Source: JAVVVD01 sp964642795
Lineage (GTDB): Bacteria; Bacillota; Clostridia; Christensenellales; CAG-138
NCBI GenBank assembly: GCA_964642795.1
Contig: CAZXRQ010000012.1
Span: forward strand, 1-35,446
DNA length: 35,446 nt
Reading direction: 5' to 3'
Shown piece by piece: positions 22,780 to 31,166 of this stretch. Position 1 is the first letter of the stretch, and every line of letters starts with the position of its first letter. The position numbers and the translations under genes are program-made. Under the pieces are notes generated by a model. That model was not told the origin of the DNA. It did not search any database and saw only the letters and a program-made list of their open reading frames with translations.

Positions 22780-23670
22780 ATGAAAAAGCTGTTTTTCATC
22801 GTAAATGAGATCGCCGGCAGCGGGCGCAGCGGCAAGGGCTTTGAGCAGGTGCGCCGCATACTGGAGGAACGAGGCATACCCTACGGCTGCGAGTTTACAC
22901 AGGCCGGCGGGCACGCCATAGCGCTTACAAAGGCGGCGCTGCTCCGCGGCGAGAAGACGATAGTAGCGGTTGGCGGGGACGGCACGCTCAGCGAGGTGGC
23001 CTCCGTAATGTGCGGCCGCGAGGAGCGGCTGGGTATGCTGCCGCTGGGCACCGGCAACGACTTTGCAAAGGCGCTGCACCTCCCCACAGAGCTGGAGTCC
23101 GCTTTGGAGGTGCTGCTGGGCGGGCAGGTGCGCCGCATAGACGCAGGGCGCATAAACGGCAGGTTTTTCATAAACGTGGCGGGGCTGGGCTTTGATGTGG
23201 ACGTGCTGAACTATACGCTGATATACAAAAAGCACCTTAACGGGCTGCTTCCGTATATACTGGGCGTGCTGCGCGCGATAGCCAAGCCAAAAACGCTGCA
23301 TATGACCATCAGCATAGACGGCGTGGAATCCAAGGAGGATCTGCTGCTGCTTGCCGTGGGCAACGGCACGCATTTTGGCGGAGGCATGAAGGTCACCCCC
23401 AACGCAGACCTGAGCGACGGGCTGTTCGACATATGTATGATACGCGAGATAAAGAAAAAGTCCAAGTTTGTAGCGCTGCTGCCCGATTTTGTAAAGGGAG
23501 AGCATCTTAAGCACACAGAATACATCCGCTATGAACGCGGCGCGCATATTATCGCATCCGCCGAGCCGGGCGAAAACAGCCAGCTCGACATAGACGGCGA
23601 GATAGACGGCGGCCTGCCCGTGGAGATAGAGCTCCTGCCGGGCGCGCTTAATGTTTTGGTAAAGGAATAA
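22780..23670 (+). CDS. Diacylglycerol/lipid kinase family protein, paralogue 1
   Basis: A 296-residue member of the DagK/YegS/BmrU lipid kinase family, which phosphorylates diacylglycerol or a related lipid at the inner face of the membrane. The nucleotide-binding VGGDGTLSE (GGDGT at 65-69) and the LGTGNDFAKAL motif (89-99) are intact, and the C-terminal half has the usual INVAGLGFDVDV and GGGMKVTPNADLSDG lid. A GGGGG run 5 bases before the ATG serves as ribosome site. It begins a ten-gene co-directional run. It is followed 11 bases later by a second member of the same family. Confidence 0.9.
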   Translation: MKKLFFIVNEIAGSGRSGKGFEQVRRILEERGIPYGCEFTQAGGHAIALTKAALLRGEKTIVAVGGDGTLSEVASVMCGREERLGMLPLGTGNDFAKALHLPTELESALEVLLGGQVRRIDAGRINGRFFINVAGLGFDVDVLNYTLIYKKHLNGLLPYILGVLRAIAKPKTLHMTISIDGVESKEDLLLLAVGNGTHFGGGMKVTPNADLSDGLFDICMIREIKKKSKFVALLPDFVKGEHLKHTEYIRYERGAHIIASAEPGENSQLDIDGEIDGGLPVEIELLPGALNVLVKE

Positions 23671-23681
23671 CAACGCAGCTG

Positions 23682-24581
23682 ATGAGGTATTATTTCATAG
23701 TAAACCCGGTTTCCGGGAGCGGGCGCGGAGAACGCGCCTTTCAAGAAGCAAGGATGCTGCTGGATGCGGCGGGAGCGGACTACGGCTGGGCGGTAAGCGG
23801 CAAGGCAGGCGAACCTTTTATGCTGGCAAAGGCTGCGCTGGACGCGGGCGAGCGCTGCATAGTGGCGGTAGGCGGCGACGGTACCACTCAGGAGGTGGCC
23901 GCGGCGCTTAAGGGATCCGACGCGGTGATGGGGCTGCTGCCCTTCGGCACGGGCAACGATTTTGCGCGCGCGGCGGGCCTGCATAAGGACGTGAATGCGG
24001 CGGTGCGCACGCTGCTGGACGCCAACATACGCAATATAGACACCGGCGAGGCAAACGGCAGATTGTTCATGAACGTGGCCGGCTTCGGCTTTGACGTGGA
24101 CGTGGTGCTGTACACGGAGAAATACAAGAAAAAGTATAACGGTATGCTGCCTTATATGCTGGGCATATTACAGGCCGCACTGCACCTAAAACGCCGCAGG
24201 GTAACGCTTACCCTGCCCGACGGCAGCGTAAGGAATACCACCGCGCTGCTGGTGAACGCCTGCAACGGCGTGTGCTTTGCCGGCGGCATAAAGCTTGCGC
24301 CTAATGCCAGCGCGTTTGACGGGCTGCTGGACGTGTGCATAGTAAAGGGTATAAGTCTGCCGCAGTTTTTGTGGCTGCTGCCAAGGTATGTAAAGGGAAA
24401 GCACCTGAATTCGCCCCATATAGAGTATTTCAAGGCCGAGCGGCTGGAGGTGCAAAGCGATCCGGACAGTCTGCTGGACCTGGATGGCGAGCTTATCGGC
24501 GAAACTCCGGCGTCCTTCCTGGCGCATAAGGGCGCGTTGAAGTTCATTGTAGGAGATGCGGCGGATGGCGCGCAGGCTTAA
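23682..24581 (+). CDS. Diacylglycerol/lipid kinase family protein, paralogue 2
   Basis: A 299-residue protein of the same family as its left neighbour, with GGDGT at 64-68, FGTGNDFARA (88-97), MNVAGFGFDVDV and GGIKLAPNASAFDG. The two share layout and motifs throughout but differ clearly in sequence, which indicates an old tandem duplication rather than a recent one. The active-site motifs of both are intact, so they may act on different lipids, for example diacylglycerol and an undecaprenol- or glycolipid-like acceptor; this is inference. The ribosome site is weak, so translation may depend on coupling to the upstream gene. Confidence 0.9.
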   Translation: MRYYFIVNPVSGSGRGERAFQEARMLLDAAGADYGWAVSGKAGEPFMLAKAALDAGERCIVAVGGDGTTQEVAAALKGSDAVMGLLPFGTGNDFARAAGLHKDVNAAVRTLLDANIRNIDTGEANGRLFMNVAGFGFDVDVVLYTEKYKKKYNGMLPYMLGILQAALHLKRRRVTLTLPDGSVRNTTALLVNACNGVCFAGGIKLAPNASAFDGLLDVCIVKGISLPQFLWLLPRYVKGKHLNSPHIEYFKAERLEVQSDPDSLLDLDGELIGETPASFLAHKGALKFIVGDAADGAQA

Positions 24582-25668
24582 AAGCAAAAATAAAAAGCGC
24601 ACAGGGCTGCGCATCACACTGCTGCTGATAATAGCAGCGGCGGTCGGCGCGGCGGTATTTTGGCTTTGTACGCGAAACAGCGATCCCGCCGTTGAGTATA
24701 CCGAGCTGCCCGTATCAAATCTTGACTACTATGCCTATAACGGCAGCGGCATACTGTATATCTCCGGCGACCGGCTGTGCTATACGGACTTTGCAAGCAG
24801 CAAAAACGACTATTCGCTTGCGATTAGCGCCGCCGATGCAAGGCTTGCCGTATCCAGCGGGCTGTCGGTGCTGTACAACGCCGCCGCCGTGCAGATAATC
24901 GGCTCGCAATACCCGATAGAATTCCCCGGCACCCTGCTCAGCGTGCGCTGCGGCACCTCCTATGTGGCGGGGCTTATGAAAGATGACGACGGCAGCGTGG
25001 AGCTGCAGGTATTCTCCGCAACCGAGCAGGTGGACCTGATCAGCTTCACCGACGGATACCTTATGGACTACGGCTTTGCCGATTCCAACGGCAACGTGCT
25101 TTGGACGCTTACCGCTAACACCGACGGCTCGGTACCGGTGTGTACGCTTACCACCTACGATATGGATAAGCGCGCCGCCACCGGCGTTATGACCACGCAG
25201 GGACATCTTGTGGAATATGTGCGGTTTGACGAAAGCAGCATATTTGTCATCGGCACAAACAACCTTATACGCTACGACAGCGTGACCAACTCTGAATCCT
25301 ACCGGCTGTTGGTATACGGCTGGGAGCTTCACGATTTTTCCGATAACGGCGCGCGGCCCATGCTGCTGTTTATCCGGCGCGGCGCGGACGACCCGTTTTC
25401 CACCGTGCGGCTGTACAACGTTTCCTCTGCGGATTCCGCCGACGAGACCGTCGTAACGCTGCGGCTCCCCCCCGCCGTGCACAGCGTGTTTTTATCCAAC
25501 GGCCGGCTGATAGCCGCAACACAGGATACGCTGTCCATATACTCCGCGGGCGGCAAGCTCAGCTCCACCGCTCCGCTTCCTGCCGCTACGGATGAGCTGA
25601 TAAAGCTGTCCGACGGACATATGCTTGCGCGCTGCGGCGACGCGCTGTACCTCGTAACGATAGAATAG
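24565..25668 (+). CDS. Membrane-anchored predicted beta-propeller protein (DUF5711-like)
   Basis: A 367-residue protein with a basic start, one membrane span (about 13-33) and a large outside domain built of short strands in repeated pattern, for example ILYISGDRLCYTDF, ELQVFSATEQVDLISF, SIFVIGTNNLIRYDS and LIAATQDTLSIYSAGG. This looks like a six- or seven-bladed propeller. The start at 24565 follows AGGAG by 9 bases and overlaps the upstream gene by 17 bases; the ATG at 24556 touches that site. It is followed by a CvpA-like gene, a pairing I recall for DUF5711 proteins in Clostridia, though I cannot confirm the family here. It is probably part of an envelope complex. Confidence 0.75.
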   Translation: MARRLKSKNKKRTGLRITLLLIIAAAVGAAVFWLCTRNSDPAVEYTELPVSNLDYYAYNGSGILYISGDRLCYTDFASSKNDYSLAISAADARLAVSSGLSVLYNAAAVQIIGSQYPIEFPGTLLSVRCGTSYVAGLMKDDDGSVELQVFSATEQVDLISFTDGYLMDYGFADSNGNVLWTLTANTDGSVPVCTLTTYDMDKRAATGVMTTQGHLVEYVRFDESSIFVIGTNNLIRYDSVTNSESYRLLVYGWELHDFSDNGARPMLLFIRRGADDPFSTVRLYNVSSADSADETVVTLRLPPAVHSVFLSNGRLIAATQDTLSIYSAGGKLSSTAPLPAATDELIKLSDGHMLARCGDALYLVTIE

Positions 25669-25676
25669 GCGGGCTT

Positions 25677-26384
25677 ATGAATATACTTGATGCTGCGATG
25701 CTCATCATAATGGCTTTATTCATACTGGCGGGGCTGTACAAGGGCTTCTTGTCCACCGTGCTTGGAATTGGTGCGTTTATAGTAAGCTGGCTGTTTGGCT
25801 TTGCGTTTATGCCGCTTGCCGCAAACGCTGTAAAGAGCAGCGAAAAGCTGTACACCATGATGCTCTACTACACCGAGGGCAGCGAATATATAGGCGACGT
25901 GGAGCTTTCAAAAACCTCTATATCCGAGCTTAGCTCCGTGCAGCTAAGGAGCGTTATCAGCGGCGCAAACCTCCCCTACCCCATGGGCAAGGAGGTCACA
26001 CAAAACATCGCCCGCGAAGCGTTCAGCTCACAGGGCGTCTCCACGCTGGGAGAGTATTTCAACCAGACCATAGTCTGCGTGTTCATAAACATACTCGTGT
26101 TTCTCGCGATATTCGCCATCGTGAGGCTGGTGCTTGCGTTCGTAATCAACGACATGGATTATTCCATCACATTCCCGGTGCTGCACAGGGGCGACGCGCT
26201 GTTCGCCATGGGCGCGGGGCTTCTGCGCGGCATACTCGCGCTGTTTTTGCTGTGTATGCTGCTGCCCATAGTGCTTACCGTGCTTGGCCAGTTCGATTTT
26301 ATAAACGAGATCTTAGACGGTTCCTTCTTTGCATCCTTCTTCTACCGGTCCAACTTCCTGCTCAGTATGATGCCGGGGACCTGA
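25677..26384 (+). CDS. CvpA family membrane protein
   Basis: A 235-residue protein with four predicted membrane segments: about 7-25 and 27-45 near the start, and 128-150 and 178-205 towards the end. The opening NILDAAMLIIMALFILAGLYKGF followed by a Gly-rich turn is the typical CvpA/colicin V production protein signature (residues about 2-24). A soluble loop of about 80 residues separates the two membrane pairs. CvpA proteins have been linked to envelope homeostasis, but their reaction is unknown. It starts 8 bases after the propeller gene and ends 16 bases before the flippase-like gene. Confidence 0.85.
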   Translation: MNILDAAMLIIMALFILAGLYKGFLSTVLGIGAFIVSWLFGFAFMPLAANAVKSSEKLYTMMLYYTEGSEYIGDVELSKTSISELSSVQLRSVISGANLPYPMGKEVTQNIAREAFSSQGVSTLGEYFNQTIVCVFINILVFLAIFAIVRLVLAFVINDMDYSITFPVLHRGDALFAMGAGLLRGILALFLLCMLLPIVLTVLGQFDFINEILDGSFFASFFYRSNFLLSMMPGT

Positions 26385-26400
26385 TGGCGGGCTGCTGTCT

Positions 26401-27441
26401 ATGGATAAGAAAGATCTGCTGAAAAAAATACTGGTAGTGCTGCTATCGCTGACGGTGCTGGCGGCCGTGGCATTGCTCGATCCCAACGTAAAGGACGCCG
26501 GCGAGGTGTTCTTGCGCCTGCGGCCGGACTGGATGGCCTTGGCGGTGGTCTGTATGCTCATAAGCTATGCGGGCGACGCGCTGATGCTGCACGCAGTTTT
26601 CCGGCTGATGGGGATGCCGCTTAATGCGAAGCAGGCCGTGATCACCACTATGACCGGCTTTTTTTACAGCGCGCTCACCCCGTTCCAGTCCGGCGGGCAG
26701 CCCATGCAGATAATTCAGCTTAGAGCCCACGGTATACCGGTGGGCGCGTCCACGTCGGCGCTGGGGGTAAAGTTTTTGTCCTGGCAGCTTTCCATGCTGG
26801 CGCTGGCCACGGCCGGGCTTTTCGTGCTGGGGGACGGCGTTATGGGCGATGCGATCTCCGCAAATGCGCTGCTGTACGTAGGCTACGGGCTGAATATGCT
26901 GCTGTTTGCCGCCATAGCGCTTGCGCTGGTATTCCCGGATTTCATACGCAGGGCGGGCATGGGCGTGCTGTGGTTCTTCCACAAAAAGCTGCATCTGCCA
27001 AAGAATGCCGAAAAATACTCTAAGCTCTGCGGCATGTGGGAGAATACCATAGCGGAATACACCCGCTCCGTGGACTTCCTGCTGGAAAACAAATTCCGCG
27101 CCGCGCCCATACTGCTGTACGGCTTTATTGAAACGGCTGCATATATGCTGGTTACGTACTGCGTATACCGCGCATTCGGGCTTTGCGGGATATCGCCGGT
27201 CCGCGTGGCGCTGCTTCAGGCGGTGCTTACAATAGCGGTATCCTTCGTGCCGCTGCCCGGGGCCTCCGGAGCGAGCGAGGGCGGGTTCTATCTGGTGTTT
27301 TCCGGCCTGTTCGGGAGTTCACTGCGCTTCATGGCTATGCTGTGCTGGCGCTTCATCACATATTATCTCAGCATAGTGCTGGGAATGTTCGCCGTGACGG
27401 CGGACGGGCTTAACGCAAAGAAGAAAAGCGCCGGAGGATGA
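26401..27441 (+). CDS. Flippase-like / lysylphosphatidylglycerol synthase TM-domain protein (UPF0104)
   Basis: A 346-residue integral membrane protein with seven or eight hydrophobic segments spread through its length. The ALTPFQSGGQPMQIIQL block (about residues 92-108), a following Gly-rich helix, and PLPGASGASEGGFYLVF near 280-296 are hallmarks of the MprF N-terminal / YbhN family, thought to move lipids across the membrane. The soluble aminoacyl-transferase domain of true MprF is absent. The ribosome site is weak. The neighbouring lipid kinases and CvpA support a role in envelope lipid handling. Its stop overlaps the next open frame. Confidence 0.88.
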   Translation: MDKKDLLKKILVVLLSLTVLAAVALLDPNVKDAGEVFLRLRPDWMALAVVCMLISYAGDALMLHAVFRLMGMPLNAKQAVITTMTGFFYSALTPFQSGGQPMQIIQLRAHGIPVGASTSALGVKFLSWQLSMLALATAGLFVLGDGVMGDAISANALLYVGYGLNMLLFAAIALALVFPDFIRRAGMGVLWFFHKKLHLPKNAEKYSKLCGMWENTIAEYTRSVDFLLENKFRAAPILLYGFIETAAYMLVTYCVYRAFGLCGISPVRVALLQAVLTIAVSFVPLPGASGASEGGFYLVFSGLFGSSLRFMAMLCWRFITYYLSIVLGMFAVTADGLNAKKKSAGG

Positions 27442-27449
27442 TCAACGTT

Positions 27450-28298
27450 ATGTATATGGCAAACGAATGGCAGGATTACGAGCTGCTCGCAGCCGGAAAT
27501 GGCGAAAAGCTGGAGCGCTGGGGCGGCTATACGCTGCTGCGGCCCGACCCGCAGGCCGTATGGCCCATGCCGGCGCACGGGGCGCCGGACGCGCACTATC
27601 TGCGCTCCGCCAGCGGCGGCGGCTACTGGGAATACGATAAAAGTCTGCCCCAAAGCTGGAGCATCAAATACAAGGATCTCACCTTCCTCGTACGGCCCAC
27701 CGGCTTCAAGCATACGGGGCTTTTTCCGGAGCAGGCGGTCAACTGGGACTGGATGCGGGATGCGATAGAGCGGAGCGGTATGGAACAGCCCCGCATACTC
27801 AACCTTTTTGCATACACCGGAGGCGCCACCTGCGCGCTGGCCGCGGCGGGCGCGAGCGTAGTGCATGTGGACGCCGCCAAGGGAATGGCGGCCTGGGCCA
27901 AGGATAATATGGCGCTGTGCGGGCTTTCCGATGCGCCGGTGCGCTACATTGTGGACGACGCAATGAAGTTCGTGCTGCGCGAGCAGCGGCGCGGCCGCGC
28001 CTACGACGGCATAGTGATGGATCCGCCCAGCTACGGGCGGGGGCCGGGCGGCGAGATGTGGAAGATAGAGGATAACCTGTATCCGCTGGTGTCGGAATGC
28101 GCAAAGCTGCTGTCCGGCACGCCGGTATTCTTCCTGATAAACTCCTATACCACGGGCCTTGCGCCCACGGTGATAAAAAACCTGCTGCTGTGCGCGCTCA
28201 AAGACAAGGGCGGCAGCGTGGAATGCGGCGAGGTCGGCCTGCCCATAGCCGGCGGCCTCACCCTGCCCTGCGGCGCTACCGCGCGGTGGAAGGCATGA
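27450..28298 (+). CDS. Class I SAM-dependent methyltransferase, RlmI-like
   Basis: A 282-residue predicted RNA methyltransferase. After an N-terminal LERWGGYTLLRPDPQAVWP block seen in Clostridial members, the Rossmann domain shows motif I in ILNLFAYTGGATCALAAAGA, an acidic DAAKG turn, VDDAMKFV, and the catalytic motif IV as DPPSYGRG. These resemble the RlmI/RlmK family that modifies 23S rRNA, but the PUA domain is missing, so the target is uncertain. GGAGG at 27433-27437 touches an ATG at 27438 and is 12 bases from that at 27450; I prefer the latter, but 27438 remains possible. It overlaps the pseudouridine synthase gene by 4 bases. Confidence 0.85.
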   Translation: MYMANEWQDYELLAAGNGEKLERWGGYTLLRPDPQAVWPMPAHGAPDAHYLRSASGGGYWEYDKSLPQSWSIKYKDLTFLVRPTGFKHTGLFPEQAVNWDWMRDAIERSGMEQPRILNLFAYTGGATCALAAAGASVVHVDAAKGMAAWAKDNMALCGLSDAPVRYIVDDAMKFVLREQRRGRAYDGIVMDPPSYGRGPGGEMWKIEDNLYPLVSECAKLLSGTPVFFLINSYTTGLAPTVIKNLLLCALKDKGGSVECGEVGLPIAGGLTLPCGATARWKA

Positions 28299-29620
28299 CG
28301 GGCCCGGCGCTTAACATACTGTACGAGGACAACCACGTTGTGGTGGCCGTAAAGCCGGAAAACCTCCCCTCGCAGGCGGATGAAAGCGGCGACGCCGATA
28401 TGCTCAGCCTTGTGCGGGAGTATGTACGGGTGAAGTATTCTAAGCCCGGCGAAGCGTACATCGGCCTTGTGCATCGGCTGGACCGGCCTGTGGGCGGCGT
28501 GATGGTATTTGCGCGCACCAGCAAGGCGGCCGCGCGGCTCTCCTCGCAGTTCGCCGGCAGCGGCGCGCACAAGCGCTACGCCGCGATAGTATGCGGCCAT
28601 GCGCCGTACGGCGCGGAGCTTTCGGACTGGCTGGTACGGGATGGCGACAACTTTTCGCGTATAGCGGCGCAGGACGCGCCCGGCGCAAAGTCCGCGCGCC
28701 TTTCGTTCAGCCGCATAGCGGAAAGGGAGGGGCTTTCGCTGCTGGATGTGGAGCTGCACACGGGCCGGCATCACCAAATACGCGCACAGCTCAAAAACGC
28801 GGGCCTGCCCATATGGGGAGATCGGCGCTACAATCCCGCCGCCGTGCCGGGGCAGCAGATAGCGCTGTGGGCATATTCGCTCAGCTTTGAGCATCCCACG
28901 CGGCACGAGCGCATGACGTTTTGCGCGCTGCCGGATTCCGGCATATGGCGCGATTTCACGTTTGAGCTTGACTGTATGCTGGAGGGTGTGCGCATAGCGT
29001 ACATCGACGGTAACATCGTGGCGATAGACAAGCCCGCGGGCCTGCCCGTGGCGGAGGCGGACGCGCCAAGCCAGGACACCGCCGAGACCCGGCTGGACCG
29101 GCTGCTGGGCAGGGTTTTCCCAGTCCACCGGCTGGATGTCAATACCACCGGGCTTACGCTTTTTGCCCGCAGCATGGATGCGGAGCTGGCACTGGGCGAG
29201 GCGATGCTTGAGCGCACCCTTAAAAAATACTACCGCTGCACCGTGCTGGGCTCTCCGCCTGCGCACGCGGAGCTTGTGGATTACGGCATAAAGGACGATG
29301 CGCAGGCGCGGCTGTACGTTTACGATACGCCGGCCGGCGGCGCAAAGGAGCTGCGGCTCGCGTACGACCTTATCTCGCAAAACGGCGAAACGGCGGAGCT
29401 ATCCGTGCTGCTTCTCACCGGGCGCACGCACCAGATACGCGCACAGCTCGCCCATGCCGGCCTTCCCATACTGGGAGACGATAAATACGGCGACCGCGAA
29501 GCCAACCGCAGGCACGGTACGCAGCTTCCGGCGCTGAGGGCGGTGCGGCTGGAGCTTTACGGCCTTGGCGCGCCGCTGGAGTATCTTAACGGCCGTGTGA
29601 TAATTTTAGAGGAGGCCTGA
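28295..29620 (+). CDS. Double-domain RluA-family pseudouridine synthase
   Basis: A 441-residue protein holding two complete RluA-type pseudouridine synthase domains. Domain 1 (about 5-215) has HRLDRPVGG with catalytic Asp63 and LHTGRHHQIRAQL (154-166). Domain 2 (about 232-425) has HRLDVNTTG with Asp281 and LLTGRTHQIRAQL (374-386). Both keep the KP(A/E)(N/G)LP entry motif and the GD(D/R) segment after the last helix. Single-domain relatives are 220-320 residues. No S4 RNA-binding domain is seen. The start at 28295 overlaps the methyltransferase stop as ATGA; a longer open frame upstream lies inside that gene and is rejected. It probably modifies two sites on rRNA or tRNA. Confidence 0.9.
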   Translation: MTGPALNILYEDNHVVVAVKPENLPSQADESGDADMLSLVREYVRVKYSKPGEAYIGLVHRLDRPVGGVMVFARTSKAAARLSSQFAGSGAHKRYAAIVCGHAPYGAELSDWLVRDGDNFSRIAAQDAPGAKSARLSFSRIAEREGLSLLDVELHTGRHHQIRAQLKNAGLPIWGDRRYNPAAVPGQQIALWAYSLSFEHPTRHERMTFCALPDSGIWRDFTFELDCMLEGVRIAYIDGNIVAIDKPAGLPVAEADAPSQDTAETRLDRLLGRVFPVHRLDVNTTGLTLFARSMDAELALGEAMLERTLKKYYRCTVLGSPPAHAELVDYGIKDDAQARLYVYDTPAGGAKELRLAYDLISQNGETAELSVLLLTGRTHQIRAQLAHAGLPILGDDKYGDREANRRHGTQLPALRAVRLELYGLGAPLEYLNGRVIILEEA

Positions 29621-29622
29621 CC

Positions 29623-30285
29623 ATGAGGGAATATTCGTTATTCGACATAATCGGCCCGCGCATGATAGGGCCCAGCAGCTCGCATACTGCGGGCGCGGCG
29701 CGGCTTGCGCACGTAGCCTGGAAGGTGGCCGGCCGGGATGTGAAGTCCGCCGAGCTTACTTTGTACGGCTCGTTTGCGGATACCGGGCCGGGGCACGGCA
29801 CGGATAAGGCGCTGGTGGCCGGTATACTCGGCATGGACCCAGACGACGAGCGGCTGCGCTTTTCCATGCTGCTTGCGCAGGAGGCGGATATAGACATATC
29901 CGTAACGCTGTCCGATGAGCCGGTGGACCGCCCCAACACGGCGCGTATACGCATCACCGCCACGGATGGCAGCATTACCGAGATAGTCGGCGCGTCCATA
30001 GGCGGCGGCAGCATACTTATAACCGAGATAAACGGCCTTGCCGTGGAGTTTTCCGGCGATTATCCCACGCTTGTTATCCGCCACACCGACGTGCCCGGCG
30101 TGATAAACGGCGTGACCGGCATACTCGCCAAGGAGCATATAAACGTAGCGTTCATGCGGGTATTCCGCAGCGGGCGCAGCCGCGACGCATATATGGTGAT
30201 CGAGACGGATTCCGAAATACCCGAGCGCACCCGCCAGCTAATTTTGGACTGGTGCCCTGAGATAACGGAGGTCAGAGTGGTATGA
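29623..30285 (+). CDS. sdaAB: L-serine ammonia-lyase, iron-sulfur dependent, beta subunit
   Basis: The beta subunit of the two-part iron-sulfur L-serine dehydratase, which converts L-serine to pyruvate and ammonia. It has 220 residues. The opening SLFDIIGPRMIGPSSSHTAG is the family signature, the FADTGPGHGTDKALVAGILG block follows, and the C-terminal 70 residues form an ACT domain (VIRHTDVPGVINGVTGILA) that in relatives binds serine or regulates activity. GAGGAGG lies 6 bases before the ATG and 2 bases separate it from the upstream stop. It overlaps sdaAA by 4 bases, so the subunits are made together. Confidence 0.96.
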   Translation: MREYSLFDIIGPRMIGPSSSHTAGAARLAHVAWKVAGRDVKSAELTLYGSFADTGPGHGTDKALVAGILGMDPDDERLRFSMLLAQEADIDISVTLSDEPVDRPNTARIRITATDGSITEIVGASIGGGSILITEINGLAVEFSGDYPTLVIRHTDVPGVINGVTGILAKEHINVAFMRVFRSGRSRDAYMVIETDSEIPERTRQLILDWCPEITEVRVV

Positions 30286-31166
30286 GCATGAACTTCAATA
30301 CCGGGGAGGAGCTGCTGGCCCTGTGCCGAAGCGGCAGTCAGCCAATACATGCTGTGATGCTTGCCCGCGAGCTGGAATTCGGAGAGCAGAGCGAGCAGGA
30401 TATTTATGCGGAGCTTGCGCGCGACCTTGACGTTATGCGCGCATCCGTGCAGAAGGGCCTGGAGGAGCGGCAGTCCTCCGTCACCGGCCTTACCGGCGGC
30501 GATGCGGAGCGGCTCTACGCCTATGCAAAGCGCGCGTTCTGCGGGCCGGCTGTGGCGCGGGCGGCGGCCGCAAGCATGGCCGTGGTGGAGGTGAATGCCG
30601 GCATGGGGCGTATCCTGGCGGCGCCCACGGCAGGCGCAAGCGGCATACTGCCCGGTGCGCTGCTCACCGCGGGGGAGCTGCGCGGCTGGGACGACGGTAC
30701 GCTGATCAACGGCCTGCTCACCGCCGGCGCGGTGGGCTATCTCGTTGCGCACAACGCCACCATATCCGGCGCGGACGGCGGCTGCCAGGCGGAGACCGGC
30801 GCGGCGGCGGCGATGGCCGCCGCGGCAATAGCAGAGCTGGGCGGCGCAAAGCCCGAAGCTGCATTGGATGCTGCGGCGATAGCCCTCAAAAACGTGCTGG
30901 GGCTGGTCTGCGATCCGGTGGCGGGGCTTGTGGAGTGCCCCTGCATTAAGCGTAACGCTTTGGGCGCTGCAAACGCGCTGCTCGCAGCGGACATGGCGCT
31001 ATCCGGCATAAAGAGCATAATCCCCTTTGACGAGGTGGTTAGCGCCATGCTGAGCGTGGGCCGCCTTATGAGCCCGGATCTGCGCGAGACCGCCAAGGGC
31101 GGCCTTGCAGCCACCCCCACCGGGCGCAGAATAAAAAAACAGGCCGGAGGAAACACACATGAGTGA
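30282..31166 (+). CDS. sdaAA: L-serine ammonia-lyase, iron-sulfur dependent, alpha subunit
   Basis: The catalytic subunit, 294 residues, carrying the oxygen-sensitive 4Fe-4S cluster. The three cluster Cys are visible: Cys168 (GGCQAETG), Cys210 (CDPVAG) and Cys221 (PCIKRN). Their 42- and 11-residue spacing equals that of the single-chain enterobacterial enzyme. APTAGASGILPG (114-125) is the conserved substrate-pocket block. An extra Cys at 219 is a small oddity. A GGAGG site lies 11 bases before the ATG at 30282. The cluster implies an anaerobic or microaerophilic host, in line with a Clostridial assignment. Confidence 0.96.
   Translation: MSMNFNTGEELLALCRSGSQPIHAVMLARELEFGEQSEQDIYAELARDLDVMRASVQKGLEERQSSVTGLTGGDAERLYAYAKRAFCGPAVARAAAASMAVVEVNAGMGRILAAPTAGASGILPGALLTAGELRGWDDGTLINGLLTAGAVGYLVAHNATISGADGGCQAETGAAAAMAAAAIAELGGAKPEAALDAAAIALKNVLGLVCDPVAGLVECPCIKRNALGAANALLAADMALSGIKSIIPFDEVVSAMLSVGRLMSPDLRETAKGGLAATPTGRRIKKQAGGNTHE

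Noticed and set aside
28097..28294. N-terminal extension of the double pseudouridine synthase
   Set aside because: The extra 66 codons lie within the methyltransferase gene in another frame and are Arg/His-rich nonsense; the ATG at 28295 starts exactly at the family's N-terminus.
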